Shown: piece after piece, positions 1 to 5,811 of the stretch
How positions within the stretch are numbered: the stretch's first letter is position 1
Layout of the letters: each line of letters begins with the position of its first letter
Assembly: GCA_031290815.1 (NCBI GenBank)
Contig: JAISLO010000263.1
Coordinates: forward strand, 1-5,811
Reading direction: 5' to 3'
Origin: Synergistaceae bacterium
Lineage (GTDB): Bacteria > Synergistota > Synergistia > Synergistales > Synergistaceae
DNA: 5,811 nucleotides
Notes under the pieces: generated by a model
The model's database searches: none
What the model was told of the DNA's origin: nothing
Seen by the model: the letters and a program-made list of their open reading frames with translations, nothing else
Position numbers and translations under genes: made by a program

Positions 1-1584
1 TTTGGAGAAGAGGAGGTTAGACCCCTTCCCCTTGATGGTTATCTCGGTCGGGTCCTTCCGCAACTCGCGGGAGAGCAGTCCCAAGACCCGCGAACCGCAA
101 AACCCTCCCTGACATCTGCCCATTCCGGCTCTCGTTCTTCTTTTGACCGCGTCAACGCTCACGGCGGGGACGACGCCGTGTATCGCCTCCACTATCTCGC
201 GTTCCGTCACCGTTTCGCATCTGCACACGACGTTTTCCGCCCCGATTTCATCGAAAGCGGTGTCTCTGAACGGGAGCGCCGCGCGGCGGATCGGATCGAA
301 TTTTTCATTCGCGCCGTAACCCCTTCGTTCTATGACAAGATTGAGCACCAAACGAGCTATCGCTGGAGACGAAGCGACGCCCGGCGACTGAATGCCGGCG
401 GCGTGTGTGAGATTGTCGAGCTTCTCCGAGTTGCATATCACAAAGTCCTCATTGAACGTTGACGCCCTGTTGCCGGCGAAATACGTGATCACGTCGCTGG
501 AATCCATGTCTTTCAGAAGTTTCACTCCCTTTTCGATGACGAAACCAAGCCCCTCCTCGTCTACGGAGAGGTCCTCCCTGTCGGGCGTCTCTTCGGCAGA
601 AGGCCCCCACAGCATCGTCCCATGAGGGGTCATGGTGGGTCCGCCGCCCTTTGTATAATTTTTGGGAGCGAGCCCGAGATAGGTCTTGAGCAGGGTCCGT
701 TTCAGCTTGTCGAATATTACGAGCACGCCTCTCCTTGGGTGGATGGAATAGAAACGGTCTCCAGCGAGAAACGCGATCTCGTCGGAGTAGAGCCCAGCCG
801 CGTTTATAACGTGGGAGCATTTTATGCAGCCCTGCGTGGTGACGACGCCTTCGATGCTATCGCCGTCTAAGGAGAAATCAAACCCCACCGCCTCGCAATT
901 GAGCCTCAGTCTCGCTCCGTTGTGAATGGCGTTTTCCATCAGCGCCAGCGTCACTTCACATGGATCTACATAGGCGGCAGAGGGCGTCCACAGCGTGAAC
1001 GGGATGTCCGGCGCAATCGCCGGCTCTATCTCCCGCGCTTTGTCTCCGTCGATTATTTCGATCCCTGGAACGCAGTTTTTTACCCCGTTTTCAAAATATT
1101 TTTCGATGGTTTTTTCGTCTTCGAGGTCGTAACCGCAGACGAACGACCCTGTTCTGTTAAGAGTGAATCCAAGTTCGCGCGACCATCGGTCGTATTCGGC
1201 GTTGCCTTCCACGTTGAGCCTGGCTTTCAGCGAGCCGTACTTTGAGTCGTATCCGGAGTGGATCATGCCGTTGTTCGCTTTCGTCGTTCCCTCAGAGATG
1301 TCGCTGTTTTTCTCGAGTACAAGGACTTTGCAGTCATACGCGCAAAGTTCCCTCGCGATGCCGCAGCCGATAATCCCTCCTCCGATCACTACAACGTCGG
1401 CCTCATCGACGCAGCCGATCGTCCGATATGGGGCAGGGTCTTTCCTGCGCGTATCAGCCCGGTCTACGACGACATTTTTGATGTCCGGCCTGCCGCATAG
1501 TTTGTGACCGAGGTCGACTACCGCTTTCCAGTCGCTGAGATCGCCCTTTATGAAAGCAATGCCATCCACAATCTCGACATTCAT
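1..1584 (-). CDS. GlpA-like FAD-dependent dehydrogenase with BFD-type [2Fe-2S] domain (3' end cut by window)
   Basis: A single open frame gives 528 residues up to the left edge; the C-terminus is missing. Residues 63-92 form the FAD-binding Rossmann strand (VVVIGGG-IIG, then an acidic LEK), followed by EGTTKANNGMIHSGYD, typical of the DAO fold shared by GlpA/GlpD and L-2-hydroxyglutarate oxidases. A second FAD-contact segment is VINAAG (259-264). Residues 452-505 are a BFD-like iron-sulfur domain with cysteines 454, 456, 491 and 496 (CRC and CQGGFC) and the RRTRAGMG stretch also found in E. coli GlpA. The likely reaction is oxidation of glycerol-3-phosphate (or a similar polyol phosphate) to the keto compound, at or near the membrane with partner subunits. 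The classical GGK-type motif of GlpA/GlpD is replaced by GIQSPGVASSPAIA, so the exact substrate is uncertain. The first ~60 residues are an extension before the FAD domain. The ATG at 1584 has a strong ribosome binding site. It lies 37 bases after the kinase gene, in one operon. Confidence 0.88.
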   Translation of the reverse strand, partial: MNVEIVDGIAFIKGDLSDWKAVVDLGHKLCGRPDIKNVVVDRADTRRKDPAPYRTIGCVDEADVVVIGGGIIGCGIARELCAYDCKVLVLEKNSDISEGTTKANNGMIHSGYDSKYGSLKARLNVEGNAEYDRWSRELGFTLNRTGSFVCGYDLEDEKTIEKYFENGVKNCVPGIEIIDGDKAREIEPAIAPDIPFTLWTPSAAYVDPCEVTLALMENAIHNGARLRLNCEAVGFDFSLDGDSIEGVVTTQGCIKCSHVINAAGLYSDEIAFLAGDRFYSIHPRRGVLVIFDKLKRTLLKTYLGLAPKNYTKGGGPTMTPHGTMLWGPSAEETPDREDLSVDEEGLGFVIEKGVKLLKDMDSSDVITYFAGNRASTFNEDFVICNSEKLDNLTHAAGIQSPGVASSPAIARLVLNLVIERRGYGANEKFDPIRRAALPFRDTAFDEIGAENVVCRCETVTEREIVEAIHGVVPAVSVDAVKRRTRAGMGRCQGGFCGSRVLGLLSRELRKDPTEITIKGKGSNLLFSK

Positions 1585-1590
1585 GACGTT

Positions 1591-1598
1591 CTCCTCTT
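1591..1598 (-). promoter_or_regulatory. Ribosome binding site of the FAD-dependent dehydrogenase
   Basis: The minus strand reads AAGAGGAG, six bases before the ATG at 1584. This strong Shine-Dalgarno match fixes the start and shows that the N-terminal extension ahead of the FAD domain is translated. Confidence 0.8.
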
Positions 1599-1621
1599 GG
1601 AGTGATTAAAAGAAAGTCATT

Positions 1622-3112
1622 CTATTTTTTTATCCACGCCTTGCTGCGTTCTACGGCATCGAGCCACTGAGCGTAGTTTTCACGTCTTTTCTCCTCGGAG
1701 ATATTCGGTTTAAAATGTCCGTCGTACTCTATCGAAACGTCGAAATCTTTTTCCTGCCAGAATCCGGTATAGAGTCCGGCCATCTGAGCCGCGCCGAGGC
1801 TTGTCGCCTCGATGGACGCCGGTCTGCGTATTTCGGAGCCAATGATGTCGGCAAGCAGCTGAGCTAAAAGGTTATTTTTCGACGCGCCGCCGTCTATGCT
1901 GATCGCGGTGATCTTGTTGCCCGTGATGTCGGCTATCGCGTCCGTGATGTCTCTCACGGAATAGGCGATGGACTCGAGCGTGGCTCGGCATATGTGCTCC
2001 TTTACGGTTCCACGGTTGATCCCGACGATTATTCCCCTTGCGAACTGATCCCAATAAGGAGCGCCGAGACCCGCCAGAGCCGGAACAAAATAAAGCCCGT
2101 TCGTGTCGTCGACGCTGCGGGCCAGGCCCTCTATCTCCTCGGAGCTTTTGATAACGCCAAGTCCGTCACGGAGCCACTGTACGGCGGAGCCCGTTACCGC
2201 CGCGTATCCCTCCATCGCGTAACATGTCCTGCCCTTTATCTTCCACGCGATTACAGTATTGATGCCGCCAGGAGCGACGAAGCATTTCTCTCCGATGTTT
2301 ACGTCGAGGAACGAGCCGGTCCCGTTCGTCAGTTTAGCGGTGCCGACAGTTTTACAACCTTGGGCGAAGAGGGCGGCGTGCTGGTCCGCTATATTGCCGG
2401 TGATTGGAATGGGCGCCCCGAATATCTCGGGGGCTGTTTTGCCGTAGTCGCCGGAATCCTCGGTTACGCTTGGAAATATCGACGGAGGAAGGCCGAGGTA
2501 GTCGAGAAACTCCCGATACCATTCTCCTGTATGGATATCCAGGCTTCCTGTGACAGACGCGTTGGAATAGCTTATTTTATGGGATTTGCCTCCGGTGAGT
2601 TTCCATATCAGCCATGTGTCTATCGTTCCGAAGATGACGTCTCCGCTCTCGAAACGCTCGCGTGTCCCCTTCACATTTTGCATCATCCACTCGAGCATGA
2701 GGGAGGAGTAGACGTTGTTTATCACCCAGCCGGTCTTTTCCTTGCATTTGGCGCCCCATTCGCTCTCGTTCAACTCGGCGCATCTGCGGGCCGACCTGTT
2801 ATCCTGCCATACTATCGCGTTGTGTATAGGTTTTCCGGTTTTTTTGTCCCATGCCACCGCGGTGGCTCTCTGGTTGGTTATGCCTATGCATTCGATGTCC
2901 GCGGCCGAAGCCCGCGCCTTTTCCAAAACATTCTTGCACATCTGTATCGTTTTGTCGTAAATCTCCTCGGCGTCGTGCTCTACCTTGTCCTCCGCAGGAG
3001 TGTACTGCGTGAATTCCACATAGCTTTCCGCCGCTATCTTGAAAGCTTTGTCGAATAAAAGCGCCCTTGTCCCGGTCGTTCCTTCGTCTATCACTAAAAC
3101 ATACTTCTTCAT
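1622..3112 (-). CDS. glpK: Glycerol kinase family protein (FGGY kinase, GlpK-like)
   Basis: This 496-residue protein has the usual length of GlpK and is similar to it along its whole length. It would transfer phosphate from ATP to glycerol or a related polyol in the cytoplasm, trapping it for the dehydrogenase encoded next. Visible motifs are the N-terminal phosphate loop DEGTTGTRA (D9-A17), ITNQRAT (79-85), IVWQDNRSA (100-108), the catalytic ADQHAAL (242-248, Asp243), NGTGSF (263-268), the FGGY signature around VPALAGLGAPYWD (343-355) and the adenine-site DGGASKNN (407-414). Compared with E. coli GlpK, glycerol contacts Arg83, Trp103, Asp245, Gln246 and Phe270 are kept, but Glu84 is Ala83 and Tyr135 aligns with Val134 (a Tyr follows). 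Substrate specificity is therefore open. The start chosen is ATG at 3112. A TTG two codons upstream touches the Shine-Dalgarno sequence and is unlikely. The gene has its own strong promoter. Confidence 0.92.
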   Translation of the reverse strand: MKKYVLVIDEGTTGTRALLFDKAFKIAAESYVEFTQYTPAEDKVEHDAEEIYDKTIQMCKNVLEKARASAADIECIGITNQRATAVAWDKKTGKPIHNAIVWQDNRSARRCAELNESEWGAKCKEKTGWVINNVYSSLMLEWMMQNVKGTRERFESGDVIFGTIDTWLIWKLTGGKSHKISYSNASVTGSLDIHTGEWYREFLDYLGLPPSIFPSVTEDSGDYGKTAPEIFGAPIPITGNIADQHAALFAQGCKTVGTAKLTNGTGSFLDVNIGEKCFVAPGGINTVIAWKIKGRTCYAMEGYAAVTGSAVQWLRDGLGVIKSSEEIEGLARSVDDTNGLYFVPALAGLGAPYWDQFARGIIVGINRGTVKEHICRATLESIAYSVRDITDAIADITGNKITAISIDGGASKNNLLAQLLADIIGSEIRRPASIEATSLGAAQMAGLYTGFWQEKDFDVSIEYDGHFKPNISEEKRRENYAQWLDAVERSKAWIKK

Positions 3113-3118
3113 TACCAA

Positions 3119-3127
3119 ACCTCCCTT
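3119..3127 (-). promoter_or_regulatory. Ribosome binding site of glpK that decides the start
   Basis: The minus strand reads AAGGGAGGT, ending six bases before the ATG at 3112. The in-frame TTG at 3118 directly abuts this motif with no spacing, so ATG 3112 is the credible start. Confidence 0.85.
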
Positions 3128-3140
3128 GAATATAATATTC
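3128..3140. repeat. 13-bp palindrome upstream of glpK ribosome binding site
   Basis: GAATAT-A-ATATTC is a perfect 6-bp inverted repeat around one central base, lying in the AT-rich leader immediately before the Shine-Dalgarno sequence. The one-base centre prevents a full RNA hairpin, so if functional it would more likely be a protein-binding site on DNA. In an AT-rich leader it could also arise by chance. Confidence 0.4.
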
Positions 3141-3197
3141 TTGTGGATTTATGGAGAAAGATGTATATTTTATAGCAATTTTTTGATATGTTTATGT

Positions 3198-3240
3198 GGA
3201 ATGCAGTATATATCCATTAAATAACCGTGTCAAGGAATGC
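3198..3240 (-). repeat. Pair of 7-bp direct repeats bracketing the glpK promoter
   Basis: On the minus strand GCATTCC occurs at 3240-3234, immediately upstream of the -35 box, and again at 3204-3198, immediately downstream of the -10 box over the expected start site. The copies are 36 bp apart. This placement would suit a repressor or looping regulator, but the repeats are short and no regulator is encoded in the window. Confidence 0.4.
3205..3233 (-). promoter_or_regulatory. Sigma-70-type promoter of the glpK operon
   Basis: On the minus strand a perfect -35 TTGACA (3233-3228) is followed by exactly 17 bases and a -10 TATACT (3210-3205, five of six consensus bases). Transcription would start near 3198, giving a leader of about 85 bases before the ATG at 3112. 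No terminator-like hairpin was seen in that leader, so GlpP-style antitermination is not evident. The promoter would drive the kinase and the FAD-dependent dehydrogenase together. Confidence 0.8.
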
Positions 3241-3269
3241 GTTGACTCATGATCCACTCAGCGGCAAAG

Positions 3270-3285
3270 CGGCCCAATCGGGCCG
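3270..3285. repeat. GC-rich hairpin in the gap between the chemoreceptor gene and glpK
   Basis: A perfect 6-bp stem (CGGCCC / GGGCCG) closes a 4-base loop. It sits about 30 bases past the chemoreceptor stop codon. No run of T follows on either strand, so it is not a classical intrinsic terminator. It might stabilise the 3' end of the chemoreceptor mRNA or pause polymerase. Confidence 0.45.
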
Positions 3286-3316
3286 ACAAATGGAGAGAAT
3301 ACCTGCCAAAGCCGCG

Positions 3317-5350
3317 TCAGCCTGCCCGAAGGGCAGCCTTGTTGTTCGACGCGTTCATCTTGAAATGAGAGAGAGCCTCCTTCATTTCCTCGGCAGACCG
3401 AGACATCTCCTCCGCCGACGAGGAGACCGAAATCCCTATGGATGAGGCTTGATCGCTCAGGTCGTTGAGATCCGACACCTTATGCGATATCTGCACCGTG
3501 CTCTTGTTTATCTCCTCTATCTCGTTCGCTATCTCGTTGCTCGTCGCGGCTTGTTCCTGCACTACGGCGGCTATGGACTGGATCGACTCGTTGGTGTTTG
3601 TTATCTCGTTCAGCGCCATGTTCAAACTGTCGACGGTCGTGTTCGCCATGGACATTATTTGATGCACTATTTCGACTGAGTCCGACGTTGCCGATATCGT
3701 CTCTCCCGAGTTCTGACTGAGGGTCGATACCAGAATTTCGACGCTCTTAGACGCGTTGCGCGACTCCTCGGCCAGCTTGCGGACCTCCTCCGCGACGACA
3801 GCAAAGCCTCTCCCGGCCTCGCCTGCCCGCGCCGCCTCTATCGCGGCGTTCAGGGCGAGAAGGTTCGTCTGATCCGCTATGGACTCTATGACGCCCATGA
3901 AGTTGGATATTTCTGAAACCGAGCCTGACAATTCTAGAATGTTCCTCTGATTATCCATAGTCTTTTTATCTATCGTGCTGATGTGTTCGACCAAGTTTTC
4001 CATGGAATTCATGGCGTCTTTCGAAATTTGCGTTGTTTTGGCGAGGGATTCCGCGCTGCTGACGGAGATATTGGCAACGGAACTCGCTCCATGCGCCATC
4101 TCAGATATTCCAACGCTGATTTTTTCTATAGCCTCGGCGTTGGCGTCGCAAAGGCGTGACACCTCGCCGATCAGGGACCTGGTACGGAGCGTCGCGTCGC
4201 TGTTCTCCCGCGACATGGCAGATAAGGATGTCGTATGATCCACTACTGAATTCGATGAATCGATGACTTGCGAGATAATTGCCCTCTGGGAGGCGATCAT
4301 GCCGGAAAGCGACTTCACGAGCGTTCCAAGCTCGCCCCGCCCGTTGAACCCAAAGTCTTCCTCCGTGATGGTGAGGTCGCCGACGCTGCCCCTTTCCGAG
4401 AGTTTGGCGATCCTCTCCAGCGGTTTCGATATTCTCCTTGCGAGCCAATAGGATACGGCGAACGCTATTGTCAACACGACCAGCGCGCTCACTCCCACCG
4501 CGGCGACCGAGGATTTTATCGCCGAACTGAGGGGCAACAGGGATTTTCCCGTGAAGAGCATTCCCACTGTCTTGCCGGAGCTTGGATCCTCCAGCGGCGT
4601 ATAGTTGACGATATACGGACTGTCCAAAAGCTCGATCTCGCCGAAATAATCCCCGCCGCCCCTCAGTACTTGGTCGATCACGGCCTGAGGCGCGTCCGTG
4701 CCGACAATCCTTTGGCCGCTTTCCTGCAATGTGGTGTTGATCCTGGTCTTGTCGGCGAACACCGTGGCCTCGACCCCGAAGAGCTCCTTCATCTGATCCA
4801 CGACCTCCGTGTCCTCCAGAGAAATGGCGGTTCTCAGCGTACCGACTATCTCGCCGTTGTATTTAATGGAAGCGCCGCAGTAATAACCGAGCTTGGTGGA
4901 TGGCGAGCTCATGAACAACTCGAATGGTTCGCCGCTTAACGATGCCTGCGCGTCAGCGTTGCCGCCGACGTTATCGCCGATCCGATACCTGTCGTACGGA
5001 CGCGCGATAATCTCGCCGTTCGCGTCGGCGATGACGAGTATTTTGATATTTGCCGCTTCTATGAGCGGCTTCGTGAGGTAGTACAGGCCGTCCAAGTCCC
5101 TTTCGCTGACGAGACGGGCAAGCTCAGCCGATTCGGCCAGATCGTCCCTGAACGCGCGAGTCCGCCTCATATTATCCTGTATCGTCTTCTTGAAACCGGC
5201 TATGGAGTATCGCGCCTCCTCCATTGCGTTCATGCGCATGTAATCGCTGAAGTATCTCATAGCGATAATAGAGGTGCAGGCTACGGATATTAAAACCAGA
5301 AGGAAAGACACGATGATGATTTGTGTCCCTATTCTCATATTTTTAAACAC
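3317..5350 (-). CDS. Methyl-accepting chemotaxis protein with periplasmic Cache sensor domain
   Basis: This transmembrane chemoreceptor senses a ligand outside the membrane and controls CheA/CheW. Counting from GTG 5350 (677 residues): TM1 is about 10-31, the extracytoplasmic sensor 32-280, TM2 about 281-302, HAMP 303-355 and the signalling coiled coil 356-665. The sensor resembles the Cache_3/Cache_2 type: a first lobe (ILVIADANGEIIARP, then GYYCGASIKYNGEIVG) and a second (EATVFADKTRINTTL, then RIVGTDAPQAVIDQVLRGG). The conserved hairpin tip is clear (DQTNLLALNAAIEAARAGE, GRGFAVVAEEV). Arm lengths from HAMP to tip are about four heptads longer than in E. coli Tsr, fitting the 44H class. A methylation-type SSAEEMSRSAEEM lies near residues 644-656. 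There is no C-terminal NWETF-like CheR/CheB tether. GTG 5350 lies nine bases after the ribosome binding site; TTG 5356 (only three bases away) and ATG 5338 fit less well. The ligand is unknown. Confidence 0.93.
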   Translation of the reverse strand: MFKNMRIGTQIIIVSFLLVLISVACTSIIAMRYFSDYMRMNAMEEARYSIAGFKKTIQDNMRRTRAFRDDLAESAELARLVSERDLDGLYYLTKPLIEAANIKILVIADANGEIIARPYDRYRIGDNVGGNADAQASLSGEPFELFMSSPSTKLGYYCGASIKYNGEIVGTLRTAISLEDTEVVDQMKELFGVEATVFADKTRINTTLQESGQRIVGTDAPQAVIDQVLRGGGDYFGEIELLDSPYIVNYTPLEDPSSGKTVGMLFTGKSLLPLSSAIKSSVAAVGVSALVVLTIAFAVSYWLARRISKPLERIAKLSERGSVGDLTITEEDFGFNGRGELGTLVKSLSGMIASQRAIISQVIDSSNSVVDHTTSLSAMSRENSDATLRTRSLIGEVSRLCDANAEAIEKISVGISEMAHGASSVANISVSSAESLAKTTQISKDAMNSMENLVEHISTIDKKTMDNQRNILELSGSVSEISNFMGVIESIADQTNLLALNAAIEAARAGEAGRGFAVVAEEVRKLAEESRNASKSVEILVSTLSQNSGETISATSDSVEIVHQIMSMANTTVDSLNMALNEITNTNESIQSIAAVVQEQAATSNEIANEIEEINKSTVQISHKVSDLNDLSDQASSIGISVSSSAEEMSRSAEEMKEALSHFKMNASNNKAALRAG
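3322..3336 (-). repeat. Hairpin overlapping the last codons of the chemoreceptor gene
   Basis: The minus strand reads CTGCCC-TTC-GGGCAG, a perfect 6-bp stem with a 3-base loop ending three bases before the TGA stop codon. No U-tract follows, so termination here would need Rho or another factor. It encodes the C-terminal residues ALRAG. Confidence 0.4.
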
Positions 5351-5359
5351 GCGCAAATT

Positions 5360-5367
5360 CCCCCTTT
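5360..5367 (-). promoter_or_regulatory. Ribosome binding site of the chemoreceptor gene
   Basis: The minus strand reads AAAGGGGG. It lies nine bases from GTG 5350 but only three from TTG 5356 and 21 from ATG 5338, so the GTG start is favoured. Confidence 0.6.
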
Positions 5368-5390
5368 CAGATTTTTATTGCAATTTGTTT

Positions 5391-5419
5391 ATGATATTCC
5401 TTAAAACCACAATAAGCAA
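5391..5419 (-). promoter_or_regulatory. Probable sigma-70-type promoter of the chemoreceptor gene
   Basis: On the minus strand TTGCTT (5419-5414) and TATCAT (5396-5391) are separated by 17 bases. The -10 matches five of six consensus bases and the -35 three of six. The leader would be about 35 bases. No sigma-28 (flagellar) type GCCGATAA box was seen in this gap. Confidence 0.5.
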
Positions 5420-5437
5420 GATGACTATTTTAACAAA

Positions 5438-5490
5438 TATGAGTATCAGGATGTCTCAGATAACAGATCCGAGACATCCCGATACTCATA
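5438..5490 (-). terminator. Long 24-pair hairpin, possible second terminator or regulatory RNA structure
   Basis: Bases 5438-5461 pair with 5467-5490 around a 5-base loop. On the plus strand two positions are A/C mismatches (5448/5480 and 5458/5470). In the minus-strand transcript both become G-U wobble pairs, so the helix is unbroken only in that RNA. It lies after the T-tract of the upstream terminator and before the chemoreceptor promoter, and is followed on the minus strand by TTTGTTAAAAT, a weak U-tract. It may be a tandem terminator that insulates the chemoreceptor gene, but an operator or a repeated extragenic palindrome is also possible. Confidence 0.6.
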
Positions 5491-5498
5491 AAATTAAC

Positions 5499-5530
5499 AA
5501 AAAACGGGCCCCTCGCGTTCGAGGGGCTCG
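5499..5530 (-). terminator. Intrinsic terminator of the right-hand gene
   Basis: On the minus strand the 8-bp stem GCCCCTCG / CGAGGGGC (5527-5520 and 5515-5508) has a 4-base loop AACG and two further outer pairs after one mismatch. Six T residues follow at 5504-5499 after a short CCG. It lies about 30 bases beyond the stop codon at 5562, as expected for factor-independent termination. Confidence 0.88.
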
Positions 5531-5561
5531 TCCAGATAGGCCTTTGATTTTCAAATTGGCG

Positions 5562-5811
5562 TCAGGATCTCGGGGGCGCAATCAGGGTGATGGTTCGTTC
5601 CTGAGTCCAGGTGTTGTCGTTGAGATACGTGTCGTCCAGCTTCCCGTTGTCGGTATAAGAAAAATGCGGCCAGCCTGACCTGCACTCGCAATAGGCGTAA
5701 CGCGGCAGACTGCGGCAGAGAACCTTATATGTGCCGCTGGGGTCGCTTACCCTCCATATCCATGTGTTGTAGAACGTGGCGGTGCTCGTGGCTATGGCCG
5801 GCGGCTCGGGA
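5562..5811 (-). CDS. C-terminal part of an unrecognised protein (5' end beyond the window)
   Basis: An open frame enters from the right edge (first complete codon at 5810) and ends at TGA 5564-5562, giving 82 residues. It begins PEPPAIATSTATFYNTWIWR and ends TLIAPPRS. The segment is rich in Trp, Tyr, Thr and Asp/Asn, has three cysteines (residues 32, 41 and 43 of the fragment, the last two as CEC), no membrane span and no coiled coil. This composition suggests a beta-rich domain, perhaps of an exported protein, but that is only inference. I do not recognise the family. A strong intrinsic terminator 30 bases downstream in the same orientation supports this as a true gene end and makes it a transcription unit separate from the chemoreceptor gene. 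Confidence 0.7.
   Translation of the reverse strand, partial: PEPPAIATSTATFYNTWIWRVSDPSGTYKVLCRSLPRYAYCECRSGWPHFSYTDNGKLDDTYLNDNTWTQERTITLIAPPRS

Noticed and set aside
449..820. 123-codon minus-strand frame inside the FAD-dependent dehydrogenase gene
   Set aside because: It is an alternate frame of the same strand; the 528-codon frame through this region is continuous and carries the conserved residues.
1994..3058. 354-codon open frame on the plus strand, opposite glpK
   Set aside because: It is the antisense shadow of a gene with strong family motifs; its translation shows no recognisable domain and there is no convincing ribosome binding site.
3113..3198. Riboswitch or GlpP-type antiterminator leader before glpK
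   Set aside because: The leader is short and AT-rich, with no stable stem, no terminator and no recognisable conserved riboswitch core.
4268..4939. 223-codon open frame on the plus strand, opposite the chemoreceptor gene
   Set aside because: Antisense shadow with low-complexity, Arg/His-rich translation; the minus-strand frame encodes conserved chemoreceptor motifs.
5438..5530. Possible attachment site, insertion-sequence end or CRISPR-like repeats
   Set aside because: Only two single hairpins are present, with no spacer-repeat periodicity, no target duplication and no transposase or integrase nearby.
5274..5678. 134-codon plus-strand frame spanning the intergenic gap
   Set aside because: It runs through the terminator, the long hairpin, the chemoreceptor promoter and the start of that gene; its translation is not protein-like.

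Overview
The window looks like an ordinary chromosomal segment of an anaerobic or facultative bacterium with roughly balanced base composition. All four genes lie on the minus strand, so transcription runs from right to left. No phage, insertion sequence, CRISPR or tRNA was seen. The genes use AGA/AGG and ATA codons freely. The glycerol-catabolism enzymes are of the anaerobic type (a flavoprotein with a BFD-type iron-sulfur domain), and the organism has a Cache-type chemoreceptor. This fits Synergistota or Clostridia-like lineages, but the taxonomy is a guess and no marker gene is present.

Layout in the direction of transcription: (1) 5811-5562 holds the last 82 codons of an unrecognised protein. 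It is followed by a strong intrinsic terminator (5530-5499) and then by a second, very long hairpin (5490-5438, 24 pairs and a 5-nt loop). (2) 5419-5391 is a plausible sigma-70-type promoter for a methyl-accepting chemotaxis protein encoded at 5350-3317. (3) 3316-3113 is a gene-free stretch of about 200 bases. It contains two GC-rich hairpins without U-tracts near or overlapping the end of the chemoreceptor gene. It also contains a near-consensus promoter (TTGACA, 17-bp spacer, TATACT) bracketed by two 7-bp direct repeats, and a 13-bp palindrome just before the ribosome binding site. (4) 3112-1622 encodes a glycerol-kinase-family (FGGY) protein. (5) After a 37-base gap, 1584-1 encodes a GlpA-like FAD-dependent dehydrogenase that runs off the left edge.

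The kinase and the flavoprotein form an operon. The kinase would phosphorylate glycerol or a related polyol, and the flavoprotein would oxidise the phosphorylated product, passing electrons to its iron-sulfur domain and then to partners that probably lie beyond the left edge. Glycerol is the default substrate. However, two residues that contact glycerol in E. coli GlpK are replaced here, and the flavoprotein lacks the GGK-type motif of classical glycerol-3-phosphate dehydrogenases. A different polyol is therefore a real possibility. The flavoprotein also carries an unusual N-terminal extension of about 60 residues whose pattern resembles a BON domain. The chemoreceptor next door might sense a related nutrient, but nothing in the sequence proves it.

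No clearly new multi-gene system is visible. The most interesting points are the altered substrate pocket of the kinase, the N-terminal extension of the flavoprotein, the 24-bp hairpin whose two imperfections are G-U pairs only in the minus-strand transcript, and the repeat-bracketed promoter of the kinase operon.
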